Positions 11,002-20,755 of a stretch of 64,000 bases of DNA are shown piece by piece; position 1 is the stretch's first letter; every line of letters begins with the position of its first letter. This stretch comes from Pseudomonadales bacterium. Its GTDB lineage: Bacteria > Pseudomonadota > Gammaproteobacteria > Pseudomonadales > Azotimanducaceae. The notes beneath the pieces are model-generated. The model was given only the letters and a program-made list of their open reading frames with translations, did no database searches and had not been told where the DNA came from. A program made the position numbers and the translations under genes. The stretch spans positions 53,125 through 117,124 of the forward strand of contig JALZVT010000044.1 in assembly GCA_023300545.1 (NCBI GenBank). The letters are read 5' to 3'.

Positions 11002-12176
11002 CAGTCCTTCTCTGCGCCTGCTGCCGGGGTCTCGGGGGCAGCGGCGCGCATAAGCTCTACAAACTCATCAAACAGTGGCTGGCAATCTTGCGGACCAGGA
11101 CTCGCTTCCGGATGCCCCTGAAAGCCAAAGGCGGGGCGGTCGGTTCGGCGCAAACCTTGCAGCGATCCGTCGAACAGAGATACGTGGGTGGTTTCGAGAC
11201 AGTTAGGCAGGTCATCGGTAGACACTGCAAAACCATGATTTTGGCTGGTGATCATTACCCGGCCGGTACGCTCGTCCTTCACCGGGTGGTTAGCACCGTG
11301 ATGCCCGTGCGGCATTTTTTCAGTTTTGGCGCCGCTGGCCAAAGCCAGAATCTGGTGCCCCAAACAAATGCCAAACAGCGGCATGTTGAGGTCCAGCAGT
11401 TCTTTAACGGCGGCAATGGCGTAGTCACAGGGCTCTGGGTCGCCAGGGCCATTCGACAAAAACACGCCGTCTGGCTTCAGCGCGATCACTTCAGCCGCCG
11501 TAGTTTGTGCCGGCACAATGGTGAGCCGACAGCCACGATCGGCCAACAGCCGTAAAATGTTGTGCTTCACACCAAAATCGTAAGCGACAACGTGGAATTG
11601 TGCCGCCGCCGGATCAGTGTCTGCGTAGCCATCCACAATATCCCAGCAGCCTTCGGTCCAGCCGCCCACATCGGTGCGTGTCACCACCTTCGCAAGGTCT
11701 AAGCCGGCCAGGCCGCCAAACTGTTGCGCCGCCGCTAACGCCAGCGCTTCATCTATCACTGCATCGGCTGCGTCTGCCGCAATAATACAGCCGCCCTGGG
11801 CACCCGTTTCACGAATTCGTCGGGTGAGTCGGCGCGTGTCGATGTCACAAATACCCACAACACCCTGTTCGCGCATGTAGTCAGGCAAAGACAGTGTGCT
11901 GCGCCAGGAACTGGGCGACAGCGGCACGTCACGAACGATCAGGCCAGCCCCCCAAACCTGATTCGACTCAATGTCTTCAAGGTTGGTGCCGGTGTTGCCG
12001 ATATGCGGGTAGGTCAGGGTGATGAGCTGCTGAGCGTAGCTCGGGTCAGTAAGAATCTCCTGATACCCGGTCATAGAGGTATTAAAGACCACCTCACCAA
12101 CTACTTGACCGGAAATACCAAAAGAAGTGCCCTTAAAAACACTCCCATCAGCTAGCGCTAGTAACGCCGGAATCAA
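11001..12176 (-). CDS. carA: Carbamoyl-phosphate synthase small subunit
   Basis: Glutamine amidotransferase subunit that hydrolyses glutamine and channels ammonia to CarB. The class I amidotransferase domain has the nucleophile in [16 protein letters not shown] and the His/Glu pair in [11 protein letters not shown]; the N-terminal domain has the typical [17 protein letters not shown] and [16 protein letters not shown]. No ATG fits: the start chosen is TTG at 12176, eight bases after a GGGGA, giving [10 protein letters not shown] as the family N-terminus and 391 aa. An upstream in-frame TTG at 12215 has no ribosome site. Confidence 0.96.
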   Translation of the reverse strand: MIPALLALADGSVFKGTSFGISGQVVGEVVFNTSMTGYQEILTDPSYAQQLITLTYPHIGNTGTNLEDIESNQVWGAGLIVRDVPLSPSSWRSTLSLPDYMREQGVVGICDIDTRRLTRRIRETGAQGGCIIAADAADAVIDEALALAAAQQFGGLAGLDLAKVVTRTDVGGWTEGCWDIVDGYADTDPAAAQFHVVAYDFGVKHNILRLLADRGCRLTIVPAQTTAAEVIALKPDGVFLSNGPGDPEPCDYAIAAVKELLDLNMPLFGICLGHQILALASGAKTEKMPHGHHGANHPVKDERTGRVMITSQNHGFAVSTDDLPNCLETTHVSLFDGSLQGLRRTDRPAFGFQGHPEASPGPQDCQPLFDEFVELMRAAAPETPAAGAEKD

Positions 12177-12440
12177 AGCAGTTCGTCCCCAAAACACAAG
12201 CCATGGGCTTGCCAAAATACTACTGAGCCGGTGAATTGGTTGTGCACGAACGCTCCAGGCAAGACATGCCCGGTTGAATTCACCGACCGGATTGGGGCGC
12301 GATTCTAGCGGAGAGAAACGATTTTGGATAGCAAGAAATCAACGCAGATTGCCGGCCCGAGTGTTTGCAGGCTTACCCACAGAGTTATCCACATTTCGCC
12401 ACCTGCCTGACTCCTGCCTCACCGCCAACCCAGCATCAAA
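12177..12440. promoter_or_regulatory. carA upstream region with two DnaA-box-like sites
   Basis: This 264 bp gap separates dapB from carA and should hold the carAB-greA promoter. It contains a perfect DnaA box TTATCCACA at 12385-12393 and a one-mismatch copy TTACCCACA at 12373-12381, same orientation, 12 bp apart. No clear -35/-10 pair, riboswitch or small gene was recognised. The boxes may be chance occurrences. Confidence 0.35.
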
Positions 12441-13250
<810 letters not shown>

Positions 13251-13258
13251 TTAAGAAC

Positions 13259-14380
13259 TCAGGAGCTTAGACTATCGAAGAAATCCTTCACACCCTGAAA
13301 CCAGGACGACTCCCGCGGTGAGTGACGTTTGCCACCCGACTCCAGGCTGTCCTGAAATTCTTTCAGCAGCTTCTTTTGCTTGTCGTTAAGTTTGACGGGC
13401 GTCTCTACTTCTACGCGACACAGCAGGTCGCCCGTGGCGCCTCCACGTACCGGCGCAACACCCTTACCCCGAACCCGAAACAGCTTGCCGGTTTGGGTTT
13501 CGGGTGGAACCTTGAGTTTCACTCGACCATCCAGTGTCGGCACCTCGATGTCACCACCGAGTACCGCCGTTGCAAAGCCAATAGGCACTTCGCAATACAG
13601 GTGCTTGCCGTCGCGCTCGAACAACGAGTGTTCTTTTACGGCGACTTGCACATACAGATCACCAGCCGGCCCGCCGTTTGGTCCGGCTTCACCTTCGCCT
13701 GCCAGTCGAATTCGGTCGCCGTTATCGACACCACCCGGCACTTTCACAGACAGTGTTTTCTGCCGCTCTACGCGACCGTGACCACCACAACCTTTGCACG
13801 GCTTGGTGATGATCTGGCCGGCACCCCGACAACGCGGACAGGTTTGCTGCAGCGAGAAAAACCCTTGGGACACTCGAACCTGGCCAACACCGCCACAGTC
13901 ATCACAGGTTTTGGGCGTAGAGCCCGGCTGCGCGCCGCTACCGCCACAGTCATCACAACTGGCAAGTACCGGCACTTTGATTTCAATCGTATCGCCTTGC
14001 ACAGCCTGCTCGAGCGCTAGCTCCAGCGTGTAGCGCAAGTCAGAACCGCGCTGCACCTGGCTGCGACCACCGCCACCACGACCGCCGCCAAAGATGTCGC
14101 CAAACACATCGCTGAAAATATCACCGAAGTCGCCCTGACCACCGCCGCCACCCTGTTCAAACGCAGCATGGCCCATTCGATCGTAGGCGGCGCGCTTGTC
14201 AGCGTCAGAAAGAATTTCGTAAGCCTCGGAGGCTTCCTTAAATTTATCTTCGGCGTCAGCGTCATCCGGATTGCGATCCGGGTGATACTTCATGGCAAGC
14301 TTGCGGTACAACTTTTTTAAGTCGCCTTCAGCCGCATTGCGGTCGGCACCAAGAACTTCGTAATAGTCGCGTTTAGCCAT
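13259..14380 (-). CDS. dnaJ: Chaperone DnaJ (Hsp40)
   Basis: Co-chaperone that delivers substrates to DnaK and stimulates its ATPase. It has an N-terminal J domain with the HPD motif in [10 protein letters not shown], a Gly/Phe-rich linker (about 75-105), four zinc-binding CxxCxGxG repeats ([32 protein letters not shown]) and a C-terminal substrate-binding domain. The ATG at 14380 gives 373 aa; a TTG one codon earlier is less likely. It follows dnaK by 116 bp, with a hairpin in between. Confidence 0.97.
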   Translation of the reverse strand: MAKRDYYEVLGADRNAAEGDLKKLYRKLAMKYHPDRNPDDADAEDKFKEASEAYEILSDADKRAAYDRMGHAAFEQGGGGGQGDFGDIFSDVFGDIFGGGRGGGGRSQVQRGSDLRYTLELALEQAVQGDTIEIKVPVLASCDDCGGSGAQPGSTPKTCDDCGGVGQVRVSQGFFSLQQTCPRCRGAGQIITKPCKGCGGHGRVERQKTLSVKVPGGVDNGDRIRLAGEGEAGPNGGPAGDLYVQVAVKEHSLFERDGKHLYCEVPIGFATAVLGGDIEVPTLDGRVKLKVPPETQTGKLFRVRGKGVAPVRGGATGDLLCRVEVETPVKLNDKQKKLLKEFQDSLESGGKRHSPRESSWFQGVKDFFDSLSS

Positions 14381-14433
14381 CAAAAATAATCTTTTCGTAA
14401 CGGGTTTAGTAACAGGGCGTTTTAAACCAAAGA

Positions 14434-14463
14434 AACCCAGACCCGAGAAAACGGGGCTGGGTT
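14434..14463 (-). promoter_or_regulatory. Intercistronic hairpin between dnaK and dnaJ
   Basis: Arms AACCCAG (14434-14440) and CTGGGTT (14457-14463) pair, with an extra CCC/GGG step inside. There is no following T-run, so it is more likely an mRNA-stabilising or attenuating hairpin that raises the DnaK:DnaJ ratio than a full terminator. Confidence 0.5.
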
Positions 14464-14496
14464 ACCGGAGCGCACCTCACAGCGCGCACGACTCGT

Positions 14497-16425
14497 TTAC
14501 TTCTTGTCGTCGTCTTTCACTTCTTCGAACTCAGCATCAACCGCATCAGCATCTGCGCCTTCAGCTTCTGGCTCGCCAGCGCCTTCAGCACCACCAGCCG
14601 CTTCTGCCTGCTCAGCGTACATCTTCTGCGCAAGACCGGAAGACGCGGCTGTCAGTGCTTCGAGCTTGGCTTCAATCTCAGCCTTGTCGTCGCCCTTGAT
14701 CGCTTCTTCCAGCTCATCCGCTGCAGTGGTAATCGCCGTCTTCTCTTCTTCAGTCGCCTTGTCACCAGCGTCTTCAATCGTTTTGCGTGACGCGTGCACC
14801 ATGCCGTCTGCCTGATTCCGCAAAGACACCATCTCTTCGAACTTGGCGTCTTCGTCCGCATTGGCTTCTGCGTCACGCACCATGGCTTCGATTTCTTCAT
14901 CTGACAAACCGGAGTTTGCCTTAATAACAATCGACTGTTCTTTACCGGTGGCCTTATCTTTGGCCGACACGTTTAGAATACCGTTGGCATCAATGTCGAA
15001 GCTCACCTCAATTTGCGGCGTGCCGCGCGGTGCGGGTGGAATGTCGGCAAGATCAAACCGACCCAACGATTTGTTAGATGCGGCCTGCTTACGTTCACCT
15101 TGCAGCACGTGAATAGTCACCGCCGTTTGGTTGTCGTCAGCCGTAGAGAACGTCTGCTGCTTCTTGGTTGGGATAGTGGTGTTCTTGTCGATAAGAACAC
15201 TCATTACCTGGCCCATGGTTTCGATACCCAGCGACAGTGGCGACACGTCAAGCAACAGCACGTCGGTTACGTCACCAGACAGTACGGCCGCCTGAATCGC
15301 TGCGCCCACGGCAACCGCTTCGTCAGGGTTAACGTCTTTACGAGGCTCTTGACCAAAGAACCCTTTTACCTGCTCTTGAACCTGTGGCATGCGGGTTTGA
15401 CCGCCCACCAAAATCACGTCGTCGATTTCAGAAACTTTCAGACCGGCGTCTTTCAATGCCGTGCGACACGGATCGATCGTGCGTGACACCAGGTCACCAA
15501 CCAGTGACTCAAGCTTGGCGCGGGTGAGCTTCACAACCAAGTGCTTAGGACCGGTCGCGTCTGCCGTAATGTAGGGCAGGTTGATTTCGGTTTGCTGAGA
15601 ACTTGAAAGTTCGATCTTGGCTTTTTCAGCGGCTTCTTTCAGACGCTGCAACGCGAGCGGGTCGCTGTGCAAGTCAATGCTGTTGGCCTTTTGAAATTCG
15701 TCAGCCAGATAGTCGATGATCTTCATGTCGAAGTCTTCGCCACCCAAGAACGTGTCCCCATTGGTCGACAGCACTTCAAACTGATACTCGCCGTCCATCT
15801 CGGCAATTTCGATGATCGAAATGTCGAAGGTGCCACCACCCAGATCATAAACGGCAACCTTAGAATCGCCGCGCTGCTTGTCCATGCCATACGCCAAGGC
15901 TGCAGCCGTTGGCTCGTTGATGATGCGCTTAACGTCGAGGCCGGCAATTTTGCCCGCGTCTTTGGTGGCCTGGCGCTGGGAGTCATCGAAGTAGGCCGGC
16001 ACGGTAATCACCGCCTCGGTCACTGTCTCGCCCAAGAATTCCTCAGCGGTCTTCTTCATCTTCTTCAGCACTTCGGCTGAGATCTGTGGTGGCGCCAGCT
16101 TTTCGCCCTTCACTTCAATCCAGGCGTCGCCATTAGAGGCTTCGGCGATGGTGTAAGGCACCATCTTTATGTCTTTCTGCACCACCTTGTCTTTGAACTT
16201 ACGACCAATCAGCCGCTTCACAGCAAACAAGGTATTTGTGGGGTTAGTCACCGCCTGCCGCTTGGCGCTCTGGCCAACCAGAATCTCACCGTCTTCAGCG
16301 TATGCAATGATCGACGGGGTGGTGCGATCACCCTCTGAATTTTCGATGACCTTGGCTTCTTTACCGTCCATCACTGCAACGCAGGAGTTGGTAGTACCCA
16401 GGTCGATGCCGATTATCTTGCTCAT
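14497..16425 (-). CDS. dnaK: Chaperone DnaK (Hsp70)
   Basis: ATP-dependent protein-folding chaperone. The 642 aa protein starts [21 protein letters not shown], contains the phosphate loops [16 protein letters not shown] and the ADP-contact region [14 protein letters not shown], the interdomain linker [16 protein letters not shown] and the lid with a Gln/Ala/Glu-rich tail ending in [11 protein letters not shown], a typical DnaK C-terminus for GrpE/DnaJ partners. The ATG at 16425 has GGAG upstream. It lies between grpE and dnaJ, expected to be read from the heat-shock promoter upstream of grpE. Confidence 0.98.
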   Translation of the reverse strand: MSKIIGIDLGTTNSCVAVMDGKEAKVIENSEGDRTTPSIIAYAEDGEILVGQSAKRQAVTNPTNTLFAVKRLIGRKFKDKVVQKDIKMVPYTIAEASNGDAWIEVKGEKLAPPQISAEVLKKMKKTAEEFLGETVTEAVITVPAYFDDSQRQATKDAGKIAGLDVKRIINEPTAAALAYGMDKQRGDSKVAVYDLGGGTFDISIIEIAEMDGEYQFEVLSTNGDTFLGGEDFDMKIIDYLADEFQKANSIDLHSDPLALQRLKEAAEKAKIELSSSQQTEINLPYITADATGPKHLVVKLTRAKLESLVGDLVSRTIDPCRTALKDAGLKVSEIDDVILVGGQTRMPQVQEQVKGFFGQEPRKDVNPDEAVAVGAAIQAAVLSGDVTDVLLLDVSPLSLGIETMGQVMSVLIDKNTTIPTKKQQTFSTADDNQTAVTIHVLQGERKQAASNKSLGRFDLADIPPAPRGTPQIEVSFDIDANGILNVSAKDKATGKEQSIVIKANSGLSDEEIEAMVRDAEANADEDAKFEEMVSLRNQADGMVHASRKTIEDAGDKATEEEKTAITTAADELEEAIKGDDKAEIEAKLEALTAASSGLAQKMYAEQAEAAGGAEGAGEPEAEGADADAVDAEFEEVKDDDKK

Positions 16426-16528
16426 GTTTTGTCTCCGTGAGATCTCTTTGACGCGTCTAGTGGCGCGTCTTTACTAAATTACTGGTGCTTATCTTGGGTC
16501 TGTCCGACCGAATTCAAGGCACGTGTGG

Positions 16529-17191
16529 CTATGCGGTTGGCGGCGCCTGAGAAACAACCACCTGGGCGGCTTGCACCAGCCGACCGTTCAAATCAAACCC
16601 TTTGCGAATCACTTCAATCACTGAATTTGGCTCGGCTGTTGGCATGGGCACCATGGCCACCGCCTCGTGGAAGGCCGGATCAAAGGGCTCACCATGCGGG
16701 TCAATTTCTGTAACCCCTTGTTTTTCAAGCGTATCTTTAAATAATTTCAGAGACAAACTCACGCCTTCCAGCACGGCCGCAGCCGATTCTGCGTCGGTCG
16801 CGTCGCCTTTAGAGGCTTCCGCCTTCTCGAGGCTTTCGAACACCGGAATCAGCGCCTTGGTGAACTTCTCCAGCGCAAACTTGTGAGCGTTTTCGACGTC
16901 GCGAGTGGTACGGCGACGCAGGTTCTCCATTTCAGCTTTGGCGCGCAGGGCCTGATCTTGAGACGCAGCCGCGGCTTCGCGGGCGGCTTCAATAGCCACC
17001 AACAACTCGGCGGGGCTGAGATCGGTGTCGGCACGCGGCCCGTCCTGGGGCGCTGCGCCATCAGCGTCCGCATTGTCTTCAGACAGGGCCTCAGCTGCCT
17101 TTTCCAGCGCCTCGTTAACAATGTCTTCAGCGCCTTTGTCAGCGCCAGCTTGCTCGCCCTCTGGCGGCGTTGGATTGTCGTTGTCCGCCAT
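16529..17191 (-). CDS. grpE: Nucleotide exchange factor GrpE
   Basis: Dimeric exchange factor that releases ADP from DnaK. The 220 aa protein has an acidic, low-complexity N-terminus (residues 1-60), a long central coiled coil (about 65-110, with AEMENLRRRTTRDVENAHKF) and the C-terminal beta domain ending GFDLNGRLVQAAQVVVSQ. The ATG at 17191 has AGGAG upstream. A sigma-32-type promoter lies 43-70 bp upstream. First gene of the grpE-dnaK-dnaJ-dapB run. Confidence 0.97.
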   Translation of the reverse strand: MADNDNPTPPEGEQAGADKGAEDIVNEALEKAAEALSEDNADADGAAPQDGPRADTDLSPAELLVAIEAAREAAAASQDQALRAKAEMENLRRRTTRDVENAHKFALEKFTKALIPVFESLEKAEASKGDATDAESAAAVLEGVSLSLKLFKDTLEKQGVTEIDPHGEPFDPAFHEAVAMVPMPTAEPNSVIEVIRKGFDLNGRLVQAAQVVVSQAPPTA

Positions 17192-17233
17192 GGCGGGCCA
17201 CTCCTGAACCAGTTACTTCGTGTGGGCCGCGGA

Positions 17234-17261
17234 GTTTGGGGCGCTGGCTGAAGGATTCAAG
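17234..17261 (-). promoter_or_regulatory. Sigma-32-type heat-shock promoter of grpE-dnaK-dnaJ
   Basis: On the minus strand CCGCCCCTTGAA (its CTTGAA is the complement of 17256-17261) is followed after 14 bases by CCCCAAAC (complement of 17234-17241). This fits the RpoH consensus CTTGAA-N13-15-CCCCAT. Transcription would begin near 17227, about 35 bases before the grpE ATG. Confidence 0.75.
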
Positions 17262-17313
17262 GGGCGGGACGAAAAAAGATGTCGGGGAAGGAGGCGCTTT
17301 TGGCCGTTAGGCA

Positions 17314-17337
17314 GGGGTCAGAATAAATTCTAACCCC
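17314..17337 (+). repeat. REP-like palindrome, copy 2 (imperfect)
   Basis: Left arm GGGGTCAGAAT, centre AAA, right arm TTCTAACCCC with one G-to-A change in the stem. Its asymmetric centre is the reverse complement of that of copy 3, so the two form an inverted pair between the grpE promoter and the esterase gene. Confidence 0.8.
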
Positions 17338-17352
17338 GCACTTCCCAATTCC

Positions 17353-17376
17353 GGGGTCAGAATTTATTCTGACCCC
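17353..17376 (-). repeat. REP-like palindrome, copy 3 (inverted partner of copy 2)
   Basis: Arms GGGGTCAGAAT / ATTCTGACCCC with a TT-containing asymmetric centre in the opposite orientation to copy 2, spaced 15 bp from it. The end of the element is 21 bp before the esterase ATG. Confidence 0.85.
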
Positions 17377-17397
17377 CGCCTCACCCAGGACCTCCCC

Positions 17398-18330
17398 ATG
17401 CGCACCCCCCTCTTACTAGCCCTGGCCCTCACCCTCACCGCTTGCAGCAACTCAACACCTGTTATACCCATTACCAGCAGCAGCACTGGGTCCAGCATCC
17501 TTGTCGTCGACCGTGTTATCCCGTCCCGCGGCACCCAAATCCCCATCACGCTCACCACGCCGAAGAACCTCGCCGCCAACGTGCCACTGGTGGTCATGCT
17601 GCACGGCCACGGCGGCAGTCGGCACGAGGCCGGCGGCTTCACCCAGGTTGCAGACGCGCTCGCAGAGGCTGGTATCGCCTCTGTCCGCATGGACTTCCCG
17701 GGTTGCGGCGACAGCCGTGAATCGTTTCGCAACAACACCCTCACCAACATGCTGGCCGACGCCCGCGCGGCCCGAGACTACGCGATCAAAAACACCGCAA
17801 TCGACACCACGCGCATGGCCTTGATGGGCTTCAGCATGGGTGGGCGTCTGGCGATTACGCTGGCCGCTGAAGATCCGCGTTTTCAGGCTTTGGCCCTCTG
17901 GGCACCCTCAGCAGATGCCGGCACCGCCGGGCTCGCCGACTTTATGGGCGGTCCAGAAGCACTCGCAACGGCAAAGGCCATGGCTGCTGCCCACGGCTTT
18001 GTGCCGTTCACCACCACCTGGGGGCAAAAGCAGGAACTGAGTGCCGGCTGGTTCGCCGACATGGACGCCTCAACACCACTGGATTTAATCGCGAACTATA
18101 AAGGTGCGGTGTTTGTGCTGTACGGCGACAAGGATACCGTCGTACCACCCGCCGAAGCGGAGCGCGCAGTGGCTGCCGCCACACGCTCCCGCCACGCGCA
18201 CTCGTTTGTGGTTGCGGGGGCAGATCATGGATTGGGGCTGTTCAGTGACGAGCCCGAACTAACGAAGATGGCAGTACAGCAGACCGTGAGAGTGTTGATT
18301 GGCGAGCTTAAGGCGCCTTATGCGCCCTAA
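17398..18330 (+). CDS. Alpha/beta hydrolase lipoprotein (dienelactone-hydrolase-like)
   Basis: Predicted secreted or periplasm-facing lipoprotein esterase: a signal peptide ends in a lipobox LTAC (Cys16). The 310 aa alpha/beta hydrolase fold has LHGHGG for the oxyanion region, nucleophile S146 in GFSMGG, acid D246 in YGDKDTVVPP and H277 in AGADHGLG, an intact triad. The substrate is unknown. The ATG at 17398 has AGGA upstream. It is convergent with the MFS gene and sits between grpE and hrcA, breaking a linkage that is contiguous in some relatives. Confidence 0.85.
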   Translation: MRTPLLLALALTLTACSNSTPVIPITSSSTGSSILVVDRVIPSRGTQIPITLTTPKNLAANVPLVVMLHGHGGSRHEAGGFTQVADALAEAGIASVRMDFPGCGDSRESFRNNTLTNMLADARAARDYAIKNTAIDTTRMALMGFSMGGRLAITLAAEDPRFQALALWAPSADAGTAGLADFMGGPEALATAKAMAAAHGFVPFTTTWGQKQELSAGWFADMDASTPLDLIANYKGAVFVLYGDKDTVVPPAEAERAVAAATRSRHAHSFVVAGADHGLGLFSDEPELTKMAVQQTVRVLIGELKAPYAP

Positions 18331-18354
18331 ACTCAGGCACGGTCAAACATCCGG

Positions 18355-19557
18355 CTAATCGCTCCGGGGATCCAGATCGACCGCACTCAGAGTCGTCTTT
18401 GTCATCGGTTGGAACGGCTCGTAGTAGTCCCCCGGTGCGTCGTGAACGCTGAGGCGGAAGACTGTCCAGCAAACACCCAGCAGATAGACGGCACCAATAA
18501 TCACAAAGTAGATGTCGCTAAACCCCGCGACGTTTAACCCGCCGTACAACAAGGGCCCCCCGGTTGCGCCAAAACCATTGGACACCAGCATCGCGCCCGA
18601 AATCACCAGAAACTTGCCATCAGCATTATCGTTCGCGTGCGCAATTGCCAGTGAATACATGGGCATGGCGGTGCCACCAACTACAAATCCAAGAACGTAG
18701 AGCGAAGCGGCACTAACCGGCAGTAACACCCAAACCGCAATAGCAAAAATCGCAATCACGCCGAGGCCCAACAACACCCAGCGACGATCGATTTGATCTG
18801 ACAACCGCCCGACCGGCAGCTGACAACACATGCCGCCAAGTAGCGTGGCGGCGATGAAGTTAGCACCAGCGTCGCCATTCAAAGAATTGACATAAACCGC
18901 CCCGTTGCTCCACACCAACCCCATAATAAATCCGGAGACGCCGGCCAGAATCAGCCCAACCTGGGATGCCCGGTAAGCCGCCTTGAGGCTCAGCTTGAAC
19001 TCCGACGGCACCTGGGGCTGGGGGCTGGTTGTCAGCGCAACCGGCAGAATCGCCAGACCAAAAGCAACGGCAACCAGCGACGCCCCACCGTCGATCTCGG
19101 CCTCAGAAACCAGTAACTGTCCTAGTGACATCGCAGCGAGCGACACAAAGCCATATAGCGACAACACAAAGCCCCGGGACTCGTTTGGCGACTCTTCATT
19201 CAGCCAACTTTCCAGCACCGTATAAAGCCCGGCAAAACTGGCGCCCGTCACACCCCGGGTGAGGATCCAAACACCAAGCAACTGCCATTTCTCAAGCGTC
19301 AGCACTGCCACAATAGCCAGCGCAGAACACACCGTAAAAACGCGGATGTGCCCTACTCGCCGAATCAGCACAGGCATACCGTAACAGCCGAGGATAAAGC
19401 CGATGAAATACGCTGATCCGGTGAGGCCGATTTCAGCAGGAGACCAGCCAATAGACTGGGCGTAGAGCGGTAGCAAGGTCTGCTGCAGACCATGGCCAAC
19501 CAGCAATATGGTCAGCGACAGAAAAACGCTAAACAGAGATCGAATAGTTGACGTCAC
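18355..19557 (-). CDS. MFS transporter (YcaD-like)
   Basis: Predicted 12-helix inner-membrane secondary transporter of 400 aa. The first helix pair contains LLVGHGLQQTLLPLYAQSIG, followed by SAYFIGFILGCYGMPVLIRRVGH, and the central loop carries the second-half motif GRLSDQIDRR. The pattern resembles the YcaD/UMF-type MFS family, whose substrates are mostly unknown. The start is GTG at 19557 with only a weak ribosome site. It is convergent with the esterase and 102 bp downstream of hrcA on the same strand. Confidence 0.85.
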   Translation of the reverse strand: MTSTIRSLFSVFLSLTILLVGHGLQQTLLPLYAQSIGWSPAEIGLTGSAYFIGFILGCYGMPVLIRRVGHIRVFTVCSALAIVAVLTLEKWQLLGVWILTRGVTGASFAGLYTVLESWLNEESPNESRGFVLSLYGFVSLAAMSLGQLLVSEAEIDGGASLVAVAFGLAILPVALTTSPQPQVPSEFKLSLKAAYRASQVGLILAGVSGFIMGLVWSNGAVYVNSLNGDAGANFIAATLLGGMCCQLPVGRLSDQIDRRWVLLGLGVIAIFAIAVWVLLPVSAASLYVLGFVVGGTAMPMYSLAIAHANDNADGKFLVISGAMLVSNGFGATGGPLLYGGLNVAGFSDIYFVIIGAVYLLGVCWTVFRLSVHDAPGDYYEPFQPMTKTTLSAVDLDPRSD

Positions 19558-19659
19558 CGGCAGGTTCCATCGCGATGTTGGGGAGCGCGATTTTCATCAT
19601 TTCGACCCCAAGCGCAAGCGAATATTGTTCACTTTGGGCGGCGTCTGGCAATGAATGCA

Positions 19660-20736
19660 CTACTTATCGTAATCTATCGCTGCACCCAGCAATCGGGCCG
19701 TCACATCCACCAGCGGAATCACATCCTGATACGCCATGCGGGTCGGCCCAATAACGCCCAACACACCCGCCACCGACCCGTTCACCTCATAGGGTGAGGT
19801 AATCAAACTCATGCCATCAAACAGCTTGTAGCCCGACTCTTCACCAATAAACAGCTGCATGCCGTCGCTCTCCAGGCAGCGATCGAGCAGGTGCAAAATG
19901 CGCCCCTTCTCGGAAAACGCCTCAAACATGCGCTGCATGGTTTCGGGTTCTGAGGTGGCCAGATTGCTCTGACCGCTCAGCTTCAAATCGCCTTCGCTGT
20001 CGTCTTCGGGAGACAGCGCTTTACCCGCTACATCAACCGCCGCCTGCAAAATGCCGGTCATCTCGTTCTTGTCGCGCTCCATGCTGCTAAACAGCTTTTC
20101 GCGCACGCGATTGAGTGGTTGGCCCGCGTAGTTGTGGTTAATAAAGTTGGCGGCCTGGTTGAGCTCGGTTTGGCTGTAGCTTTTGTCAGTGTGAATAACG
20201 CGGTTTTGCACCTCACGCTCATTCAGCACCAATATCACCAGCACCCGGTCGCCCGACAGCGGCAAAAACTCGACCTGTCGCAGCTCTACCATCTCAAGCT
20301 TTGGCAGCGTGACCACACCGGCCATACGGGTGACCTGGGAGAGCATTTTTGAGGCGGCATCTACCAGCTCGCTGGCTGACATGTCTGGCGACAGGCCAGA
20401 GCGCAGATCAGCCACTCGGTCTTCCGTAAGGGGCTGGACAGAGATCAGGCTGTCGACAAAAAAGCGTAAACCCGGGTTAGTGGGCACTTTACCCGCAGAG
20501 GTGTGGGGCGAATGCACCAGGCCTTTGGCTTCGAGATCCGCCATGATATTGCGCACCGTAGCCGGGCTAACCTGAACCCCAGGCGCGTTGGCCAGCGCCT
20601 TCGAGGCGATGGGCGACCCTTCAGACAAATAACGCTCTACCAGCATCTTCAGCAAAAATTGGCCGCGCTCGCTGACCACTGCGCCACTCTTTTTGTTCGC
20701 AGAGGTGTTCGTAGATGTTTCTTCGCGCTGCTTCAT
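19660..20736 (-). CDS. hrcA: Heat-inducible transcription repressor HrcA
   Basis: Winged-helix repressor that binds CIRCE operators of class I heat-shock genes. The 358 aa sequence has the N-terminal wHTH with RGQFLLKMLVERYLSEGSPI, then VSPATVRNIMADLEAKGLVHSPHTSAGKVPT, and the C-terminal GAF-like regions ending VIGPTRMAYQDVIPLVDVTARLL. The ATG at 20736 has GGAAGG seven bases upstream; a TTG one codon earlier is unlikely. It is divergent from recN with 19 bp between. No CIRCE element (TTAGCACTC-N9-GAGTGCTAA) was found upstream of grpE, dnaK or hrcA. Confidence 0.95.
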   Translation of the reverse strand: MKQREETSTNTSANKKSGAVVSERGQFLLKMLVERYLSEGSPIASKALANAPGVQVSPATVRNIMADLEAKGLVHSPHTSAGKVPTNPGLRFFVDSLISVQPLTEDRVADLRSGLSPDMSASELVDAASKMLSQVTRMAGVVTLPKLEMVELRQVEFLPLSGDRVLVILVLNEREVQNRVIHTDKSYSQTELNQAANFINHNYAGQPLNRVREKLFSSMERDKNEMTGILQAAVDVAGKALSPEDDSEGDLKLSGQSNLATSEPETMQRMFEAFSEKGRILHLLDRCLESDGMQLFIGEESGYKLFDGMSLITSPYEVNGSVAGVLGVIGPTRMAYQDVIPLVDVTARLLGAAIDYDK

Positions 20737-20755
20737 CAATTAACCTTCCACCTAC

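Noticed and set aside
13322..14020. 232-codon plus-strand frame opposite dnaJ
   Set aside because: Antisense of the zinc-finger region, no recognisable protein features.
17192..17397. CIRCE operator upstream of grpE
   Set aside because: No TTAGCACTC/GAGTGCTAA pair could be found on either strand.
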